DNA from: Neoechinorhynchus agilis
Taxonomy: Eukaryota > Acanthocephala
Length of the DNA: 64,000 nt
Direction: 5' to 3'
Assembly: GCA_051530055.1 (NCBI GenBank)
Contig: CM121341.1
Location: 7,130,001 to 7,194,000 of the forward strand
The position numbers and the translations under genes are program-made. Positions 42,860-54,127 of the stretch are shown here, in pieces. A model generated the notes under the pieces. That model was not told the origin of the DNA and ran no database searches. It was given only the letters and a program-made list of their open reading frames with translations. The first letter of the stretch is position 1, and every line of letters starts with the position of its first letter.

Positions 42860-44082
42860 TTATCCAATTGTGAGATATTCACGGACGGGCCACGGTAACC
42901 GCTCAATATCTCCAGTGAAATAAACCAACATTTTTATTCTCGCAGCCCATTTGAGCGAACCTGGACGCATCATCGGTTGTCGGCCAAAAATGATTTCTAC
43001 GCTTTTCATAGCTTGTAATTGTTCTTGAAACAAAGTCCTGGTTCGATTAAACCATTTATAATAATATTGTAAACCGTTGCTTAAAGGAAGTCTCATTTTA
43101 GACTCCTTTTGAAGATTCCACGCGATTTTGTACAATTCTAACCTTTTGTTTTTATAATTATCGACGATCGTTGAGAGCACAAGAGCAACATATTGCTCAA
43201 ATGCGTCCGAGGACATAAATACCTCCTCTTTAGAAAGTGTCGCGATCTTCATTATTAGTGGAATTGCCGCGAGGTTAAAGATGCTGCTACTAATAAGGTA
43301 CGGACGGTTAATTTTCGCTCCCGTCAATACTATGAACTTATCCAGTTGTTCAATAAATGGTATATAAACGACATAGTCTTGAGCGGACATGATAGTTCGG
43401 ACTAACTTATCCAATGCGGACCGCCCTGATGGGGTCAAAGTATTCACTTCGTTTGTCCGAGCAGCCAATTCGCCGAGCGCATCGATAAATCCCGACTCCG
43501 CCGCCACATGAATGGGTAGTTTCGCTTCATCGTTTCTGATATTCACATCAGAACCAGCGCTTAAGAGTTTCCTAAACGCTGGTTCATTTTTTCTATTGAT
43601 CGAGTACATAATTGGGACGTTTCCCTCGTTATCTTTACGGTTTAGGTCTATTCCGCTTCGAATAAGAAAATCTACAACTTCGTTCTGGTGCACGCAAACA
43701 GCATCGTGGAGCAAGGTCCATTGTTTGTCCGAGAGCTTGTTTATGTCCGGATGTTTTTCCTTTAAAATCTGAAGAATTATTTGAAGGATCGCCGAGGTTA
43801 GAATTAAACTCATTTTACTTCAACGAACCCTTCATGTATCATATTTCCTCGTCTACATGCAGTGTACATCACAGTTTGAGTTACATGGATCTCGTCATAG
43901 TTTAAGAGAATTTTTAAGCACTCCAAGGAGTTGTTGAATATTGCAGAGATCAATGGTCCTGGCGAATCTTCATCCAATAACGCAACTTGCGCCCTTTCCT
44001 TGCTGCTCATACCTTCCATAATTTTTATAAGATTCACGTGGTCGTTATGAGCGATTGCTTCCATTATATCGAACACTTCCAT
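42860..44082 (-). CDS. ankyrin-repeat protein
   Basis: Exon 1 is 44082-43819 and exon 2 is 43768-42860, joined across a 50-nt intron (GTAAAA ... CTAAC ... TTCTTCAG), giving 390 aa. About four to five ankyrin repeats fill residues ~5-200: the clearest are QWTLLHDAVCVHQNEVVDFL, RKDNEGNVPIMYSINRKNEP and KLPIHVAAESGFIDALGELA. The C-terminal ~190 residues are mostly helical with many Leu, Lys and aromatic residues and end WPVREYLTIG; I recognise no domain there. Ankyrin repeats mediate protein binding, so a scaffold or adaptor role is likely, but the partner is unknown. There is no signal or membrane helix, so it is probably cytosolic. Confidence 0.87.
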
Positions 44083-45888
44083 TCTCTAGAATATAGAAGT
44101 TCCTTTAAATCGAGTGAGAATGCATTGCTACAGAAGCTTAAATGCGCATGTAGAGGTTTTCAAGCTTTTTGCTAAGTTTGACTGTTTTTCCAATGTGCTT
44201 TGAAATAAAACAAACGATGAGAATGCAAAATCTTGTCGATCCTCACGATTAAATTAGTCCCACAACTTTTGTCTTGGAATCACCCATGTAAAGTTGCAGA
44301 ACTAAATTGATCAAAGTTTTTCAAAAAGTCGTTAATTTTGTAAATTTCGTTATTGTAGAAGAAAAAAAGTTCGAAATTTGAAATTGCGGGTTGATATTTT
44401 GGGATATAATTTTTACCTAGGAATTTTATAGCCGTGGTTATAAATAAGGTACAATCTTCATGAATTCGCGATGTTATTATGTTTTTCGTTTCAAAATCGA
44501 ATTGTTCATGTTTGCATTTGGCGTAAAATTAAAAGAATTTATTGATTCCAATATTTCGGTATAATCTTGTAAGCGTTTATCAGGTTGCAGTGCGAATTAA
44601 ACACTTAAAAACCCGACAAAGGCACAAGATTGTGTTGAAATATTACAACCAATAAATTCGCTTAGTTATTATGTTTACCTTGAAGTAAGACCTAGTATTT
44701 TTTCCCGAAATTTTTCTCATGTTTTATAAAAAACAAACGTGAGTTACATGCATGAGTGATTGGCATATTTCTTCAATATCTCTTGAGTTAGTTTGATTAA
44801 TTTTGTGCTTGTTTATGGCGTAAAAATTAAAGGAATTTATTAAATCCGATATTTCGAAGGCATGCCTTTAACAAGGTTGTTTGTTATTCAAAAGACGCTC
44901 AATATCAGGCACGATATTGTGCTTCCGAAATATCGGAAAGCATGAATAATTCAACGTTTAAACGATTAATTTTATAACGTTTTAAAATTGTCGCAATTTT
45001 AAAAGGTGATTCAGTCGTCCTTCCTCTCCCTATGATGTCCGGAATTCGCTTGCTGAAACGATGTTAATGATAAAATTTATGACAATTATCTTATTATGTT
45101 TCATTTTCGACTACTTCGCTCAAATCTGAAAGCGTTTAAAGTTTTTCCTCCGACGACAGTTCTAAGGTTGCGTAGTACTTGTTCACTGGCGCAACTTCAT
45201 TCGCTCTCCTGAAAGTCAACGATTTTGCTCGCACAAAAAATATGTCAGCGCATGAAGTTTACTATTCAAGAGAGACTCACATAATACAAACACAAATCCT
45301 TCATTCAAATCACGAATGAAACGGCGTCGGTTCAAAAAAAGAATGCCTTTGGTCTAGAAAGCTTCATAATAAATGCCCTTTTGAAGTAATTTATTCCTTG
45401 TAACCTCGAGAAAGGAAAGCGATTGTAGCTCCGAAATATCGGATTCAATTACTTTAATTTTTCCCACATAAAAAAAGAGTAAAGCTTGTTTGAACATTGA
45501 ATTTTTCTTGCTATTTTATGTGGCGGTGAAAAATTGAAGTAATTTATTCCTTGTAATCTCGAATAAAGAAAGCGATTGTAGCTCCGAAATATCGGCGAAT
45601 GCAATCCTCAACGAAAAACACTTTAATAATAACACGTTGATTGAAAATACAAAGAAATATTTAGGAGGACCCATGACCTTTGGGTCCTCATCCGTTGAGA
45701 TGGGAATATCCAGTCGAGGGATTTCCATTCGGGAGGTAATATCTGGTCGGAGGGATGTCTATTCGGGTTGGAACTATTCAGTCGTGGACGGTTCGTTTGG
45801 GTCGGAAGGTCCGTTCTCGTGGACGAATTGGTGTTTATTGCTTGCAGGAGTGCTTGTGAGGTTGGTCTTTCCTCAGAATCATTTCAGG
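44083..45888. repeat. intergenic with several palindromic repeat copies
   Basis: About 44530-44690 and 44815-44945 each hold inverted halves of the family marked by rataaaggcacaagattgtg and ccgatatttcgg, with taaaagaatttattgattcc. About 45390-45470 and 45530-45600 are direct copies of a ~75-bp piece (taatttattccttgtaa, agcgattgtagctccgaaat). No gene is supported; 45640-45888 lies just beyond the end of the LINE fragment and may be its 3' sequence. Confidence 0.65.
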
Positions 45889-46431
45889 TTATGATATCCG
45901 AGAGACGATTGGGCAGCATGGAAAAAGGAGCGAGGTCGAAGGAGAATGAAACGAATAAGAATTACGAGTGTTGTGCTCGTATGAAAAGGGGAGGCGTTTT
46001 GATTGTTTTATGAAAATAGCATCAAGGCATTCGGTGAGAGGGGAAAAGTCAGTTGTGCAAATTTTAGATGCTCTTTTATGAAGAATTTCAAGACGACGGA
46101 TCAGAGATTTGGAAAGGTTGCAAAATACGGAATAACCGTAGGTGAGAGAAGGTAAAATAAAGCAGAAGTAAAATTTGTAGAGGTCGGGTGAAGAGATTCC
46201 TAAATGTCGGAGGCGTTTGAGGATATAAAATTTAAAGGTGTTGTGCTTAAGGGAGGGAGAGTCCCATTTTAAATTTGATTGAAATTGGAGACCCAGAATT
46301 CTGAGGGGGAGGTTACTCGTAGGATCTCGAATGTTTGAATTGGTGGCGGTGGTTAGAAAAGTTATGGTGTTACAAGGATCCGGAAATCGGAAAAAGTTCG
46401 AAGAACACAGAGTTCGCTGGACGAACTCCAT
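45889..46431 (-). mobile_element. non-LTR (LINE) reverse-transcriptase tail
   Basis: A 180-codon ORF has the pattern found in the C-terminal half of LINE ORF2: LRILGLQFQSNLKWDSP, then KRLRHLGISSPDLYKFYFCF, LPSLTYGYSVFCNLS and LEILHKRASKICTT. The polymerase core with its YxDD motif is absent, so this is a 5'-truncated copy, as target-primed insertion often leaves. The right end near 45885 shares tatgatatccgagagacgat with 49925-49985, a second fragment. The element appears defective. Confidence 0.82.
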
Positions 46432-47207
46432 TAAGGTTTCGATTTTTTGATTTGGAGAGGGTGTTTACAATGCTGGATATCTTCTGATTACGATAATGCA
46501 GAATCCGCACAAAACGTTTGCCGATTTAAGGAGCACAATACGCACAGAAAGCTGTTTATGTTGTGTTTAACAAATCAAAAGTGAGCTCCGGAACAATGCT
46601 TTAAGATTAAAATTGTTTATTAACTTTTATATGAAGGTACGCCATGGCACAATCTTGTACGCCTTTATCAAAGTTTAAGTTTGTTGCTGCCGACCAATTA
46701 TTTGTTTCAAAAATGACGAACTTTCCGAAATTTAGTATGTAGTCTCTTTTCTGATCAATAGGCTAATGGTTGACATTGATCGAAGTCACATCTTAAGAAA
46801 TCAAACGATGACCACTTAATTTTTCGTCTTCCAATCGTTTATTGGATAACTTAAAGAAGGATTCGGAGAACGATTAGCGCAAAAAACATGAGATATTGAA
46901 AGTTGAGTGTTTATTTTGCCATTTTTCGCAATGATTTAATCGAAAATAAGAACTCAAGCGGCAAAAATAAGCTAAATATAGATTGCTTCAATGATAATAA
47001 GAAATATATGGGCTTTTCATTTAAGAAATCAGAATCGATACAGTGCATAAAGTCGCGCTTTAAAACGTGGTTTTCTAAAATAAATTTTGTGGCACACCAA
47101 AAAAAGGAAAATGATAAATGGAATTATTAAAGTTCGGTGGTTGAATCGCCGCGTTCTGTGGTGGTGTTGTAGTTTTGCTAAGAATTCGACTCACGCTGAC
47201 TCGAAGC
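46432..47207. other. intergenic with a palindromic-family fragment
   Basis: 46640-46690 contains ggcacaatcttgtacgcctt followed by tatcaaagtttaagtttg, one half of the dispersed palindromic family. The ORF at 46903-47130 (plus) is Lys/Asn-rich and not supported. Confidence 0.5.
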
Positions 47208-49313
47208 TTAAACAAGTACTATGTTAACGTATCGTCCAAAGAAACTGGTTCCTGAGAGAATAGCTCGTGCTTGACGAGCGCTCGCAGGACTAGAACAAGC
47301 GACGATGGCATGTCCGGTTGGTTTTCCCGTTTCATCATGACTGATCTTTAGTGTTTCTTCAAGAGGTTCGAAATCTTGTAACCATTGGCAAATGTCATGT
47401 TTCTCAGCCCTGTAAGGAATATTGTTCAAAAGGAGAACTCTTCCTTTATAGGCATGGAGTTCAATCGGAATCGGAGGAAGAGATGAGCAATCGGTTCGAA
47501 ATGTAGAAACCTGTTGTGAACAAGAAGACGGTGGTGGTGGTGCTTGGTGGCTGCTATGGTGATGGGGCAATGGCATGGCACTGCCAACGGCATTAGGTGA
47601 CGCTCGTGCATATGGGCGAATCGGAGGTCGATTGAATCTCTGATGGTTTAAGAGGACTTTTCGCGGATGAAACCCTTGATGATCCATGGGTGTGACAAAT
47701 GCTTGTCGCTTTCTCGTTGTGTAATCTATTAAACAAGGATCTTGGTGTTGATGATGGTGGTCAAACCGACTTCCACCTCGTCTACTGTAAGCGGAAGATC
47801 GGTGGTAATTAGGTGGAGATGAATGTTCTATCATGAATCCACCATATACACCGAAATCACGATGAGGATCCGGATCGATCGAAGAAGATACAATCGGCGG
47901 TGGTGGGTATGGAAACATCGGTACTGGATGTTGAGCTAAAGAGACCGGCTCGTCAAATCTGGTTTTTCGTGCAACATTTGGTTCGATTTTTATATCATGC
48001 GTTTCGCTTACCACCGCGGACGATGAAGCTGTTGAAGATCGAATCCACTTGGCCTGTTCTTTTGAAACGGCCACAACAGCAATGTTTTGGTCATCTATAA
48101 GTTCGTCATTGTAAAACAATGCCCTCTCAAGGTCTCTTGAATTCGGCAAAAATACCAAAAACGACCCAGTATCCATGAAATCTGGCCTGGTCTTAAGAAT
48201 TTGAGTGCTCGGATCTATAGTGACATTCTGGAGCACAGATGCAACGTTAACGTTCTCGAAATTCGCCGGAAGTTTATCTATTTTGATAATGAATTCGGAT
48301 TCAAAAGGATCATTGAAAGACTGGAGCTCAATTTGAAATGGCAAATACGCATCTGCTTGATTCTCAAACTCATAGTGACTCGAGAGACCAACGTCTGTGA
48401 TTTGAAGTTCAGGAGATGCACGAGAAACGCCATCGTTTTCCGTCACAAGTCTACGAATCTCGCAGATTATGCGATTGGTCTCGTCCAGGGCTAAGCCCGG
48501 AACTCGAAACAGAATGCGACCACTGAACTGACCTTTGAAATCATTGACTTTCTTAATATCACACAAACTGATTTGGTTGTTGCAAAGTGGAGTAAGGATT
48601 TTCTTTACCGACGTATAAAGACTAAGTTTGAATCGAGAATCTCTTCGTTTTAAATCAATGTAAATAAATGGCTCGGTTTTTAGTGATTTATCCACCTCAT
48701 TTACTTTTGCATCCGTTTCCAAAGGCACGTCTTGTTTTAGAGGAGATTGATCTTTTTTAGAAACCTGTTTCTTATCTTGTATGGTTCTTAGAAGTTCGAG
48801 AAGTTCCACGTTATTCTTAGGAATGTCACAAACGGGATTTTTCGGTGGTTTGGGAGTTTGGGCAGCCACTCGTTTGTATATACCGTCATGTTGATCTTTC
48901 TCAGACGAATGAAGACCGATGAAGTCGGTTAATGCGTTCAGAATACGTGGACTCTCCTTTTTGGCTCGATTGGCTGAACTATACTGACGAGGGTCCTGTG
49001 GTCGTTTTTCACTAGTCTCTCGATGACTTCCATCCGAATGAGTAGGTCTCGATACAACATTATCCATCTCCTTTTTAGTGCTCAGACAAAGCTGGATTTG
49101 ACAACCACGAACAGTTCCGCTATTGCGTTCCATTGCACGAGCTGCGTCCTCTTCTCTGAATGTTATGTAGGCTTCACATGAATCATTGGAGCTCACAATG
49201 TGTACACCACCGTCCGGAATGTGGATATCGTTGAAGAAACGCCTAATGTCCATCGCACGAACCGATGTGGGCAACTTGAGCATTTTAACAACCACCATTT
49301 CGGTAGTCAACAT
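47208..49313 (-). CDS. RBM12: RNA-binding protein RBM12 (SWAN) homologue
   Basis: Single-exon, 701 aa. The N-terminal RRM (residues ~5-85) carries the RBM12 hallmark MDIRRFFNDIHIPDGGVHIV and a GTVRGCQIQLCLSTKKEM end. A C-terminal RRM fills the last ~77 residues (RVLLLNNIPYRAEKHDICQW ... GKPTGHAIVACSS ... RYVNIVLV). One or two divergent RRM-like folds lie near 215-300 and 345-430 (FIIKIDKLPANFENVNVASV). Between them are a charged linker and a Pro-, His- and Arg-rich region, as in RBM12. It is likely nuclear and binds RNA; the molecular role of the family is poorly known. A TTTTTTCAG acceptor sits about 20 nt before the ATG, suggesting a 5'UTR intron. Confidence 0.9.
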   Translation of the reverse strand: MLTTEMVVVKMLKLPTSVRAMDIRRFFNDIHIPDGGVHIVSSNDSCEAYITFREEDAARAMERNSGTVRGCQIQLCLSTKKEMDNVVSRPTHSDGSHRETSEKRPQDPRQYSSANRAKKESPRILNALTDFIGLHSSEKDQHDGIYKRVAAQTPKPPKNPVCDIPKNNVELLELLRTIQDKKQVSKKDQSPLKQDVPLETDAKVNEVDKSLKTEPFIYIDLKRRDSRFKLSLYTSVKKILTPLCNNQISLCDIKKVNDFKGQFSGRILFRVPGLALDETNRIICEIRRLVTENDGVSRASPELQITDVGLSSHYEFENQADAYLPFQIELQSFNDPFESEFIIKIDKLPANFENVNVASVLQNVTIDPSTQILKTRPDFMDTGSFLVFLPNSRDLERALFYNDELIDDQNIAVVAVSKEQAKWIRSSTASSSAVVSETHDIKIEPNVARKTRFDEPVSLAQHPVPMFPYPPPPIVSSSIDPDPHRDFGVYGGFMIEHSSPPNYHRSSAYSRRGGSRFDHHHQHQDPCLIDYTTRKRQAFVTPMDHQGFHPRKVLLNHQRFNRPPIRPYARASPNAVGSAMPLPHHHSSHQAPPPPSSCSQQVSTFRTDCSSLPPIPIELHAYKGRVLLLNNIPYRAEKHDICQWLQDFEPLEETLKISHDETGKPTGHAIVACSSPASARQARAILSGTSFFGRYVNIVLV

Positions 49314-50239
49314 TCTCTTTGCGTCTCAATCTGAAAAAAAACACGAGTAATCAAATAAAACCTTTAAAAGGGTATCGTATTCCTCAATATCCTAGTTCAA
49401 AAATCAAAACAAATACGATTGGCGGTCAGTGTTTTAATTTATAGACTTCGAAACAATGATTCTCTTGCACATATCGATAGTGTTTTAATATTTAAAATTG
49501 AATTTCACGTCAAGTTTTAAGCTCTTTTAAATGACGAGATCTCGTTGGCATGAAAAACCCGTTCTGGATGGAGAAATTTAAATTATTATCGAGAAAATGA
49601 TCAATATGTGAGTATTTGTAAACCAGTTCGATTATAGTTCATTAGCGTGTTTTTTGGGAGTAAAGAAATTTCAATAAAGTTCTTATCATTTATAATTTAG
49701 TTAAATCCTCGCGAAAACTCGAGCTGTCGAAAGTCTACACTCGGTACTAATAAACTGATGATGAACTCGACGAGGTTCGACGAGCGTCCTTTAATCGAAA
49801 TAATCATTTAAACGCGAGTCTAGACTTCTTAACAATAATTCCAATGTGGCTATTGATTTTGGAATGGATTACGAGTCCGGCCGAGTGTAAAAGTTGGTGG
49901 AAGGAGAATTTGTGTTTTTTCGGTTTATGATATCCGAGAGAATATTGGGCAGTGAGGGAGGATGAAACGAATTTATAATTAAGAGTAAAAGCACAAGATA
50001 AAAAAGGGCCATGAACAGTTCAATCTTCAAACTTATAATTCCATTTTCTTTTGGTAGTTATGGCACACATCATCGGATTTATTGCCGATATTTCAAGGAT
50101 TGAAAAATGAAACTGCTCATGATTGTTGTGAAGTGGCGACGATTTTTCGGCTCAATCCCGAGCCTTTATCAAGATTGTTTGCAAAAAGACTCTAGATTGA
50201 GCCGGAATATCGATTAAATAAAATTACGCGCAAAGTCAG
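49314..50239. other. RBM12 upstream region with repeat fragments
   Basis: 49720-49840 is a diverged unit of the array at 51341-52460 (ctgatgatgaactcgacgag, gacttcttaacaataattc). 49921-49985 is a LINE end fragment. 50030-50215 is a palindromic-family copy (cgagcctttatcaagattgt and ttgagccggaatatcg). Confidence 0.6.
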
Positions 50240-50362
50240 AATTGACGTGAAATATTTGAATTGTTTTATGGTGCGAAGAAATTCAATGATAATATTTATT
50301 TTTAAATCGATTTTAAAAATAAAATAATCATTCAATTTCTTCATACCATAGAACAATTCAAA
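50240..50362. repeat. hairpin foldback element, ~115 bp
   Basis: Arms ttgaattgttttatggtgcg ... gaagaaattcaatgat and atcattcaatttcttcatac ... aacaattcaaat are inverse copies around tttttaaatcgattttaaaa. No ORF; MITE-like. Confidence 0.9.
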
Positions 50363-50496
50363 TAAAATACAATTCAAGCAAAAAAAATTAGTATATTCCC
50401 CACGTTCCTGAGCTGTGAAGAAACTAATAAAAGGCATCAATTCTAACATATAAAGGAGAAATCTTACTGTAACGATGAGGTAGAATAAGAAGTGGG

Positions 50497-50512
50497 CACG
50501 TGACGTCACGTG
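50497..50512. promoter_or_regulatory. 16-bp palindrome: E-box, CRE, E-box
   Basis: CACGTGACGTCACGTG is a perfect palindrome combining a central TGACGTCA (CREB/ATF site) with CACGTG E-boxes on both sides. It lies about 150 bp upstream of a small coding-like ATG at 50645 (MKSKKGSVNGNTEGKF). Promoter function is inferred from the motif only. Confidence 0.5.
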
Positions 50513-50913
50513 TTTTATCGATTACGTCAACAGCGCTAAGGGTCATTTGTTTAGAGTTTAAAAGTCTGCTTTATTGACGAATCACTTACAAAGATTAAAA
50601 ATATCGATATCGAAAGTTTTGTTTTTAAAAGCATCTTATCGAAAATGAAATCAAAGAAAGGTTCCGTTAATGGCAATACCGAAGGAAAATTCGATCTCCC
50701 TTTTTCTCAAAAAAAGTCACCGAAACGCTGACGAAACATAAAGATTTGAAACAAATATCCGATTGCGAATGAACGACTTTGTTGACGTTTTGCGCACGCA
50801 TTAAATACGGAAGAAACATTGAATGTGACGTAGAAAGGGGTTACTTTTTTGAAATTTTAGTGATTTTTCGTCAAAAGTTTGAAAGAAAATTATTCAGGAG
50901 ATTTTTTCATTTT
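50513..50913. other. region with a possible small plus-strand gene
   Basis: From ATG 50645 the frame reads MKSKKGSVNGNTEGKFDLPF to a TGA. A second frame after an A7 run reads KKVTETLTKHKDLKQISDCE, and then MNDFVDVLRTH to TAA near 50803. Splicing GTTCCG ... AAAAAAAG would join the first and second. It is too short to identify; it could be a decayed or multi-exon gene. Confidence 0.3.
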
Positions 50914-51092
50914 TAATTAGCGATGTTTGATTCAGAACAGAGATTTATAGTGAATTTTTTTTCGGCCTTTGTAAGTTTTTAACACATTTAAAAACTTACA
51001 AGCAATTGACTGAAGAAGGACAACGAAAAGGTCGAAAAAAATTTCAAGATAAATCTATTTTCTGAATCAAGCATCGCTAATTGAAACTATAA
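50914..51092. repeat. foldback element, family of 17240-17403
   Basis: Ends ttaattagcgatgtttgatt and aatcaagcatcgctaattga are inverse. Inner parts tttaacacatttaaaaactt and acttacaagcaattgactga match the 17240 copy. Two copies 33 kb apart with the same ends but diverged middles indicate a mobile family. Confidence 0.9.
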
Positions 51093-51232
51093 TGTTTTGG
51101 TTTTCTTTTAGGTTGAATAGATTTTTAAATTTTAAATCTAACGTTGCAATGAAAATGGCCATTTTGTTTATTTTATTGCCTTAAAGTCACGAGCGGGCAT
51201 ATAACTCATGGAATTGCCTTTATTCAAAAGTA

Positions 51233-51321
51233 GCATCTTTTATGCTTTAGAGCAAGCAATCGGAAATGAACAGAAAATAACCCGAAAGGTCCGATTGCTT
51301 GCTCCAAAGCTTAAAAGATGC
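51233..51321. repeat. hairpin, ~32-bp arms
   Basis: gcatcttttatgctttagag caagcaatcgga is the inverse of tccgattgcttgctccaaag cttaaaagatgc, with three or so mismatches and a ~25-bp loop. It lies just before the 51341 array. Confidence 0.85.
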
Positions 51322-51340
51322 GGTCGCCGCGGATGAAGAC

Positions 51341-52460
51341 TTCTAAGTAACACACTTCGGAAATTGAGATATTTCCAAAAAAGGAAGCCTAATCAATCAT
51401 TTTTGATTTTTCCATCCACGGCGACCCCAAATGATTTTTCTCTTGATGATTAAAAAATTCTAAAGAATAAGAATCTCCAAGACACTTTTAATAACTAACT
51501 AACTGATGATCATGAACTCGACAGGAGGTTCAAAGAACGTCTTTAATTTTAAAGAATTATTTAATAGGTTAAGAAGACTTTTAAATAACACACTTCAAAA
51601 ATTGAGATATTTCCAAAAAAGGCAGTCTAATCAGTCATCTAAAAAGACTTTAATTGATTTTTCCATCCACGGCGACCCCAAATGATTTTTCTCTTGATGA
51701 TTAAAAAATTCTAAAGAATAAGAATCTCCAAGACACTTTTAATAACTAACCAAATGATGATCATGAACTCGACAGGAGGTTCAAAGAACGTCTTTAATTT
51801 TAAAGAATTATTTAAAAGGTTAAGAAGACTTTTAAATAACACACTTCAAAAATTGAGATATTTCCAAAAAAATGGAGTCTAATCAGTCATCTAAAAAGAC
51901 TTTAATTGATTTTTCCATCCACGGCGACCCAAATGATTTTTTAAATAACACATTAAAATTGAGATTTTCAAAAAAGAGTAATCACTCTTGATGATTAAAA
52001 AATTCTAAAGAATAAGAATCTCCAAGGCACTTTTAATAACTAACCAACTATGATGATCATGAAGTTCTCGACGAGGTTCAAAGAACGTTTTATTTTTAAA
52101 GAATTATTTAAAAGGTTAAGAAGACTTTTAAATAACACACTTAAAAAATTTAGATGTTTACAAAAAAATGAAGCCTAATCAGTCATCTAAAAAGACTTTA
52201 ATTGATTTTTCCATCCACGGCGACCTCCAAATGATTTTCTCTTGTGATTTTTCCATCCACGGCGACCTCCAAATGATTTTCTCTTGGTGATTAACAATTT
52301 AAATACCACCTAAGAATTATTGATTATTTTAGTTCTAAAGAACAAGAATCTCCAAGACACTTTTAATAACTAAGCAACTGATGATGATGAACTCGACAGG
52401 AGGTTCAAAAAACGTTTTTAATAAAAAAGTTATTTACTGGGTGAAGACTTCTAAACAATA
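51341..52460. repeat. ~250-bp tandem array, ~4.5 copies
   Basis: The anchor ttttccatccacggcgaccc occurs at about 51410, 51661, 51913 and 52208, with a 42-bp local duplication at 52250. Monomers share taataactaactaactgatg, gaactcgacaggaggttcaa and ttaaataacacacttcaaaa. One unit near 51935-51990 is truncated. A diverged unit lies outside at 49720-49840. Confidence 0.93.
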
Positions 52461-53401
52461 ATTCTACTTCTTGAGTAGATTTTGCCATTATTAATTTTAT
52501 GGAGAGAGAAAATCCTTTGGGATGATAAAGTTTGAATTGCGCGTAGTGATCATAATTCCCGACGGATAAAACACATATTTTATTGAGATATTTTAAATGA
52601 GGAAAGCAGAATAGCGACTGAAGCGGCAAGGAAAACCTTGTGAAATATTTCGCAACTAATAAATGAGTATCGACAACACCGGGGACGCCAACGTACAATA
52701 TAAATAATTGCAGCTCTCATTCGTTAGTTATTCGTTAAGCTAGTAAAAGATTAAAATCAAACTTTAGAAGGGAAATTAAAGGATAAGGGGCATGATCACT
52801 ATGAAACTCTAACGAATGTTATTTTGCGCCTAAAAACTTTTTTATCCATTTTAATTTTCCATACTAAGGAGTACATAAGTTCTTGGCACAATCAAGAGTA
52901 AGGCGATTATTTAGAGCTGCTAATTAATCTTTATCAGCCGACGAGTTCTTGGTCAATTTTCATTCCGAATTTTTTTCTTCTATGAATTCTAACAAACGAT
53001 TTCTCTGTTTGAAATCATTCGCGATAATCTGTAACTAATATTTAGCGTTCGCTTCACCCGATTCCCGCCCATTTCTTAAAAGCTAATATGTTCCCAGACC
53101 CGAGATAATGTTTTCCGCTCGTCACTGAAATGTCATTCACTCGCCTTTTCTCCTAGAAGCAAATTAGTCAGCATCGAGGACAATGCCACAGGAACTTCTG
53201 TTTATTGTCTGCAGAATCGAGTAAGTGTTATGTGTGATGAGACTTGTTGAGATTCTGGCTGATTAGCAGCTTCCTATTGGAGCCTAGCAGCCGAATTCCA
53301 TATGGTCTATGGCACCTGACAGCCCTGTAATGTCAATCCACGTTCGCAATCATATACACTCACAAATAAAGGATTATCTATTATTGATGAGGTCAAAACT
53401 A
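52461..53401. other. FoxG 3' side, intergenic
   Basis: 52490-52570 is a fragment of the 6099-6860 repeat family (atcctttgggatgataaagt, gtagtgatcataattccc). The remainder shows no gene. Confidence 0.5.
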
Positions 53402-54127
53402 CTAAAATTGACAAGAATTTCCATTGATAAATCTCTTACAAGCAACCGGTCCAACCAGCGATGGTTGACATGTGAACCAATAATTTCGATTTAAATACAA
53501 TGGCTGCTGATGATGATGATGTTGGTTGTGGTGAAAATGGACGAATTCGTTGGCTTGCATGACTTGTTGAAAATGCTGGAACGAATTAAAAAATGGCAGG
53601 TATCTATACTTTAACCTATTTACAGTTCCTTGCCGCCGTCTAAGCTTCCCACAACTATGACCAATAAAGATATCAGTAGCGGTCGGATCTACCATCCAAT
53701 AGTTTCCTTTGCCTGGATCATCCACCATGCGTGGGACTTTAATAAAACACTTATTAAGGCTTAGATTGTGTCGAATCGAGTTCTGCCATCCTTGCCTATT
53801 TTGCTTGTAGTATGGAAAATTATTCATTATGTATTCGTATATCTGGTTAAGGGTCAATCTTTTATTTGGACTCTGTTTGATCGCCATCATGATTAGGGCA
53901 TTGTAACTATAAGGTGGTTTGCAGTCGTCTTGGTCCAGCTTAGATCGTTTTGCAGTCTTCGGTTCGTCCTCGCAATCTGATTGGTCAGATTCAGACGTCG
54001 TATTGAGCATTCGGCGTATGGAGAAATTACCTTTGAATTTCGTCATGTTGGAAACGTTGTCGGATTGTATGTGTGTGTGTTGGTATTTATAATAATCCGG
54101 CAGATGGTGTCCCAAAAGAGTCTTCAT
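53402..54127 (-). CDS. forkhead transcription factor, FoxG type
   Basis: Single-exon, 241 aa. The forkhead domain spans residues ~70-165: [59 protein letters not shown] and [13 protein letters not shown], followed by [12 protein letters not shown]. The FIG-x-x-x-GKLRRR tail and NALIMMAI helix are typical of FoxG (vertebrate BF-1, fly sloppy paired). FSIRRML (35-41) resembles the eh1 Groucho-binding motif, so repression is likely. The C-terminus is short and His-rich from a CAT/CAC tract. FoxG factors pattern the head and nervous system; here the role is inferred from family. No intron is needed. Confidence 0.95.
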   Translation of the reverse strand: MKTLLGHHLPDYYKYQHTHIQSDNVSNMTKFKGNFSIRRMLNTTSESDQSDCEDEPKTAKRSKLDQDDCKPPYSYNALIMMAIKQSPNKRLTLNQIYEYIMNNFPYYKQNRQGWQNSIRHNLSLNKCFIKVPRMVDDPGKGNYWMVDPTATDIFIGHSCGKLRRRQGTVNRLKYRYLPFFNSFQHFQQVMQANEFVHFHHNQHHHHQQPLYLNRNYWFTCQPSLVGPVACKRFINGNSCQF

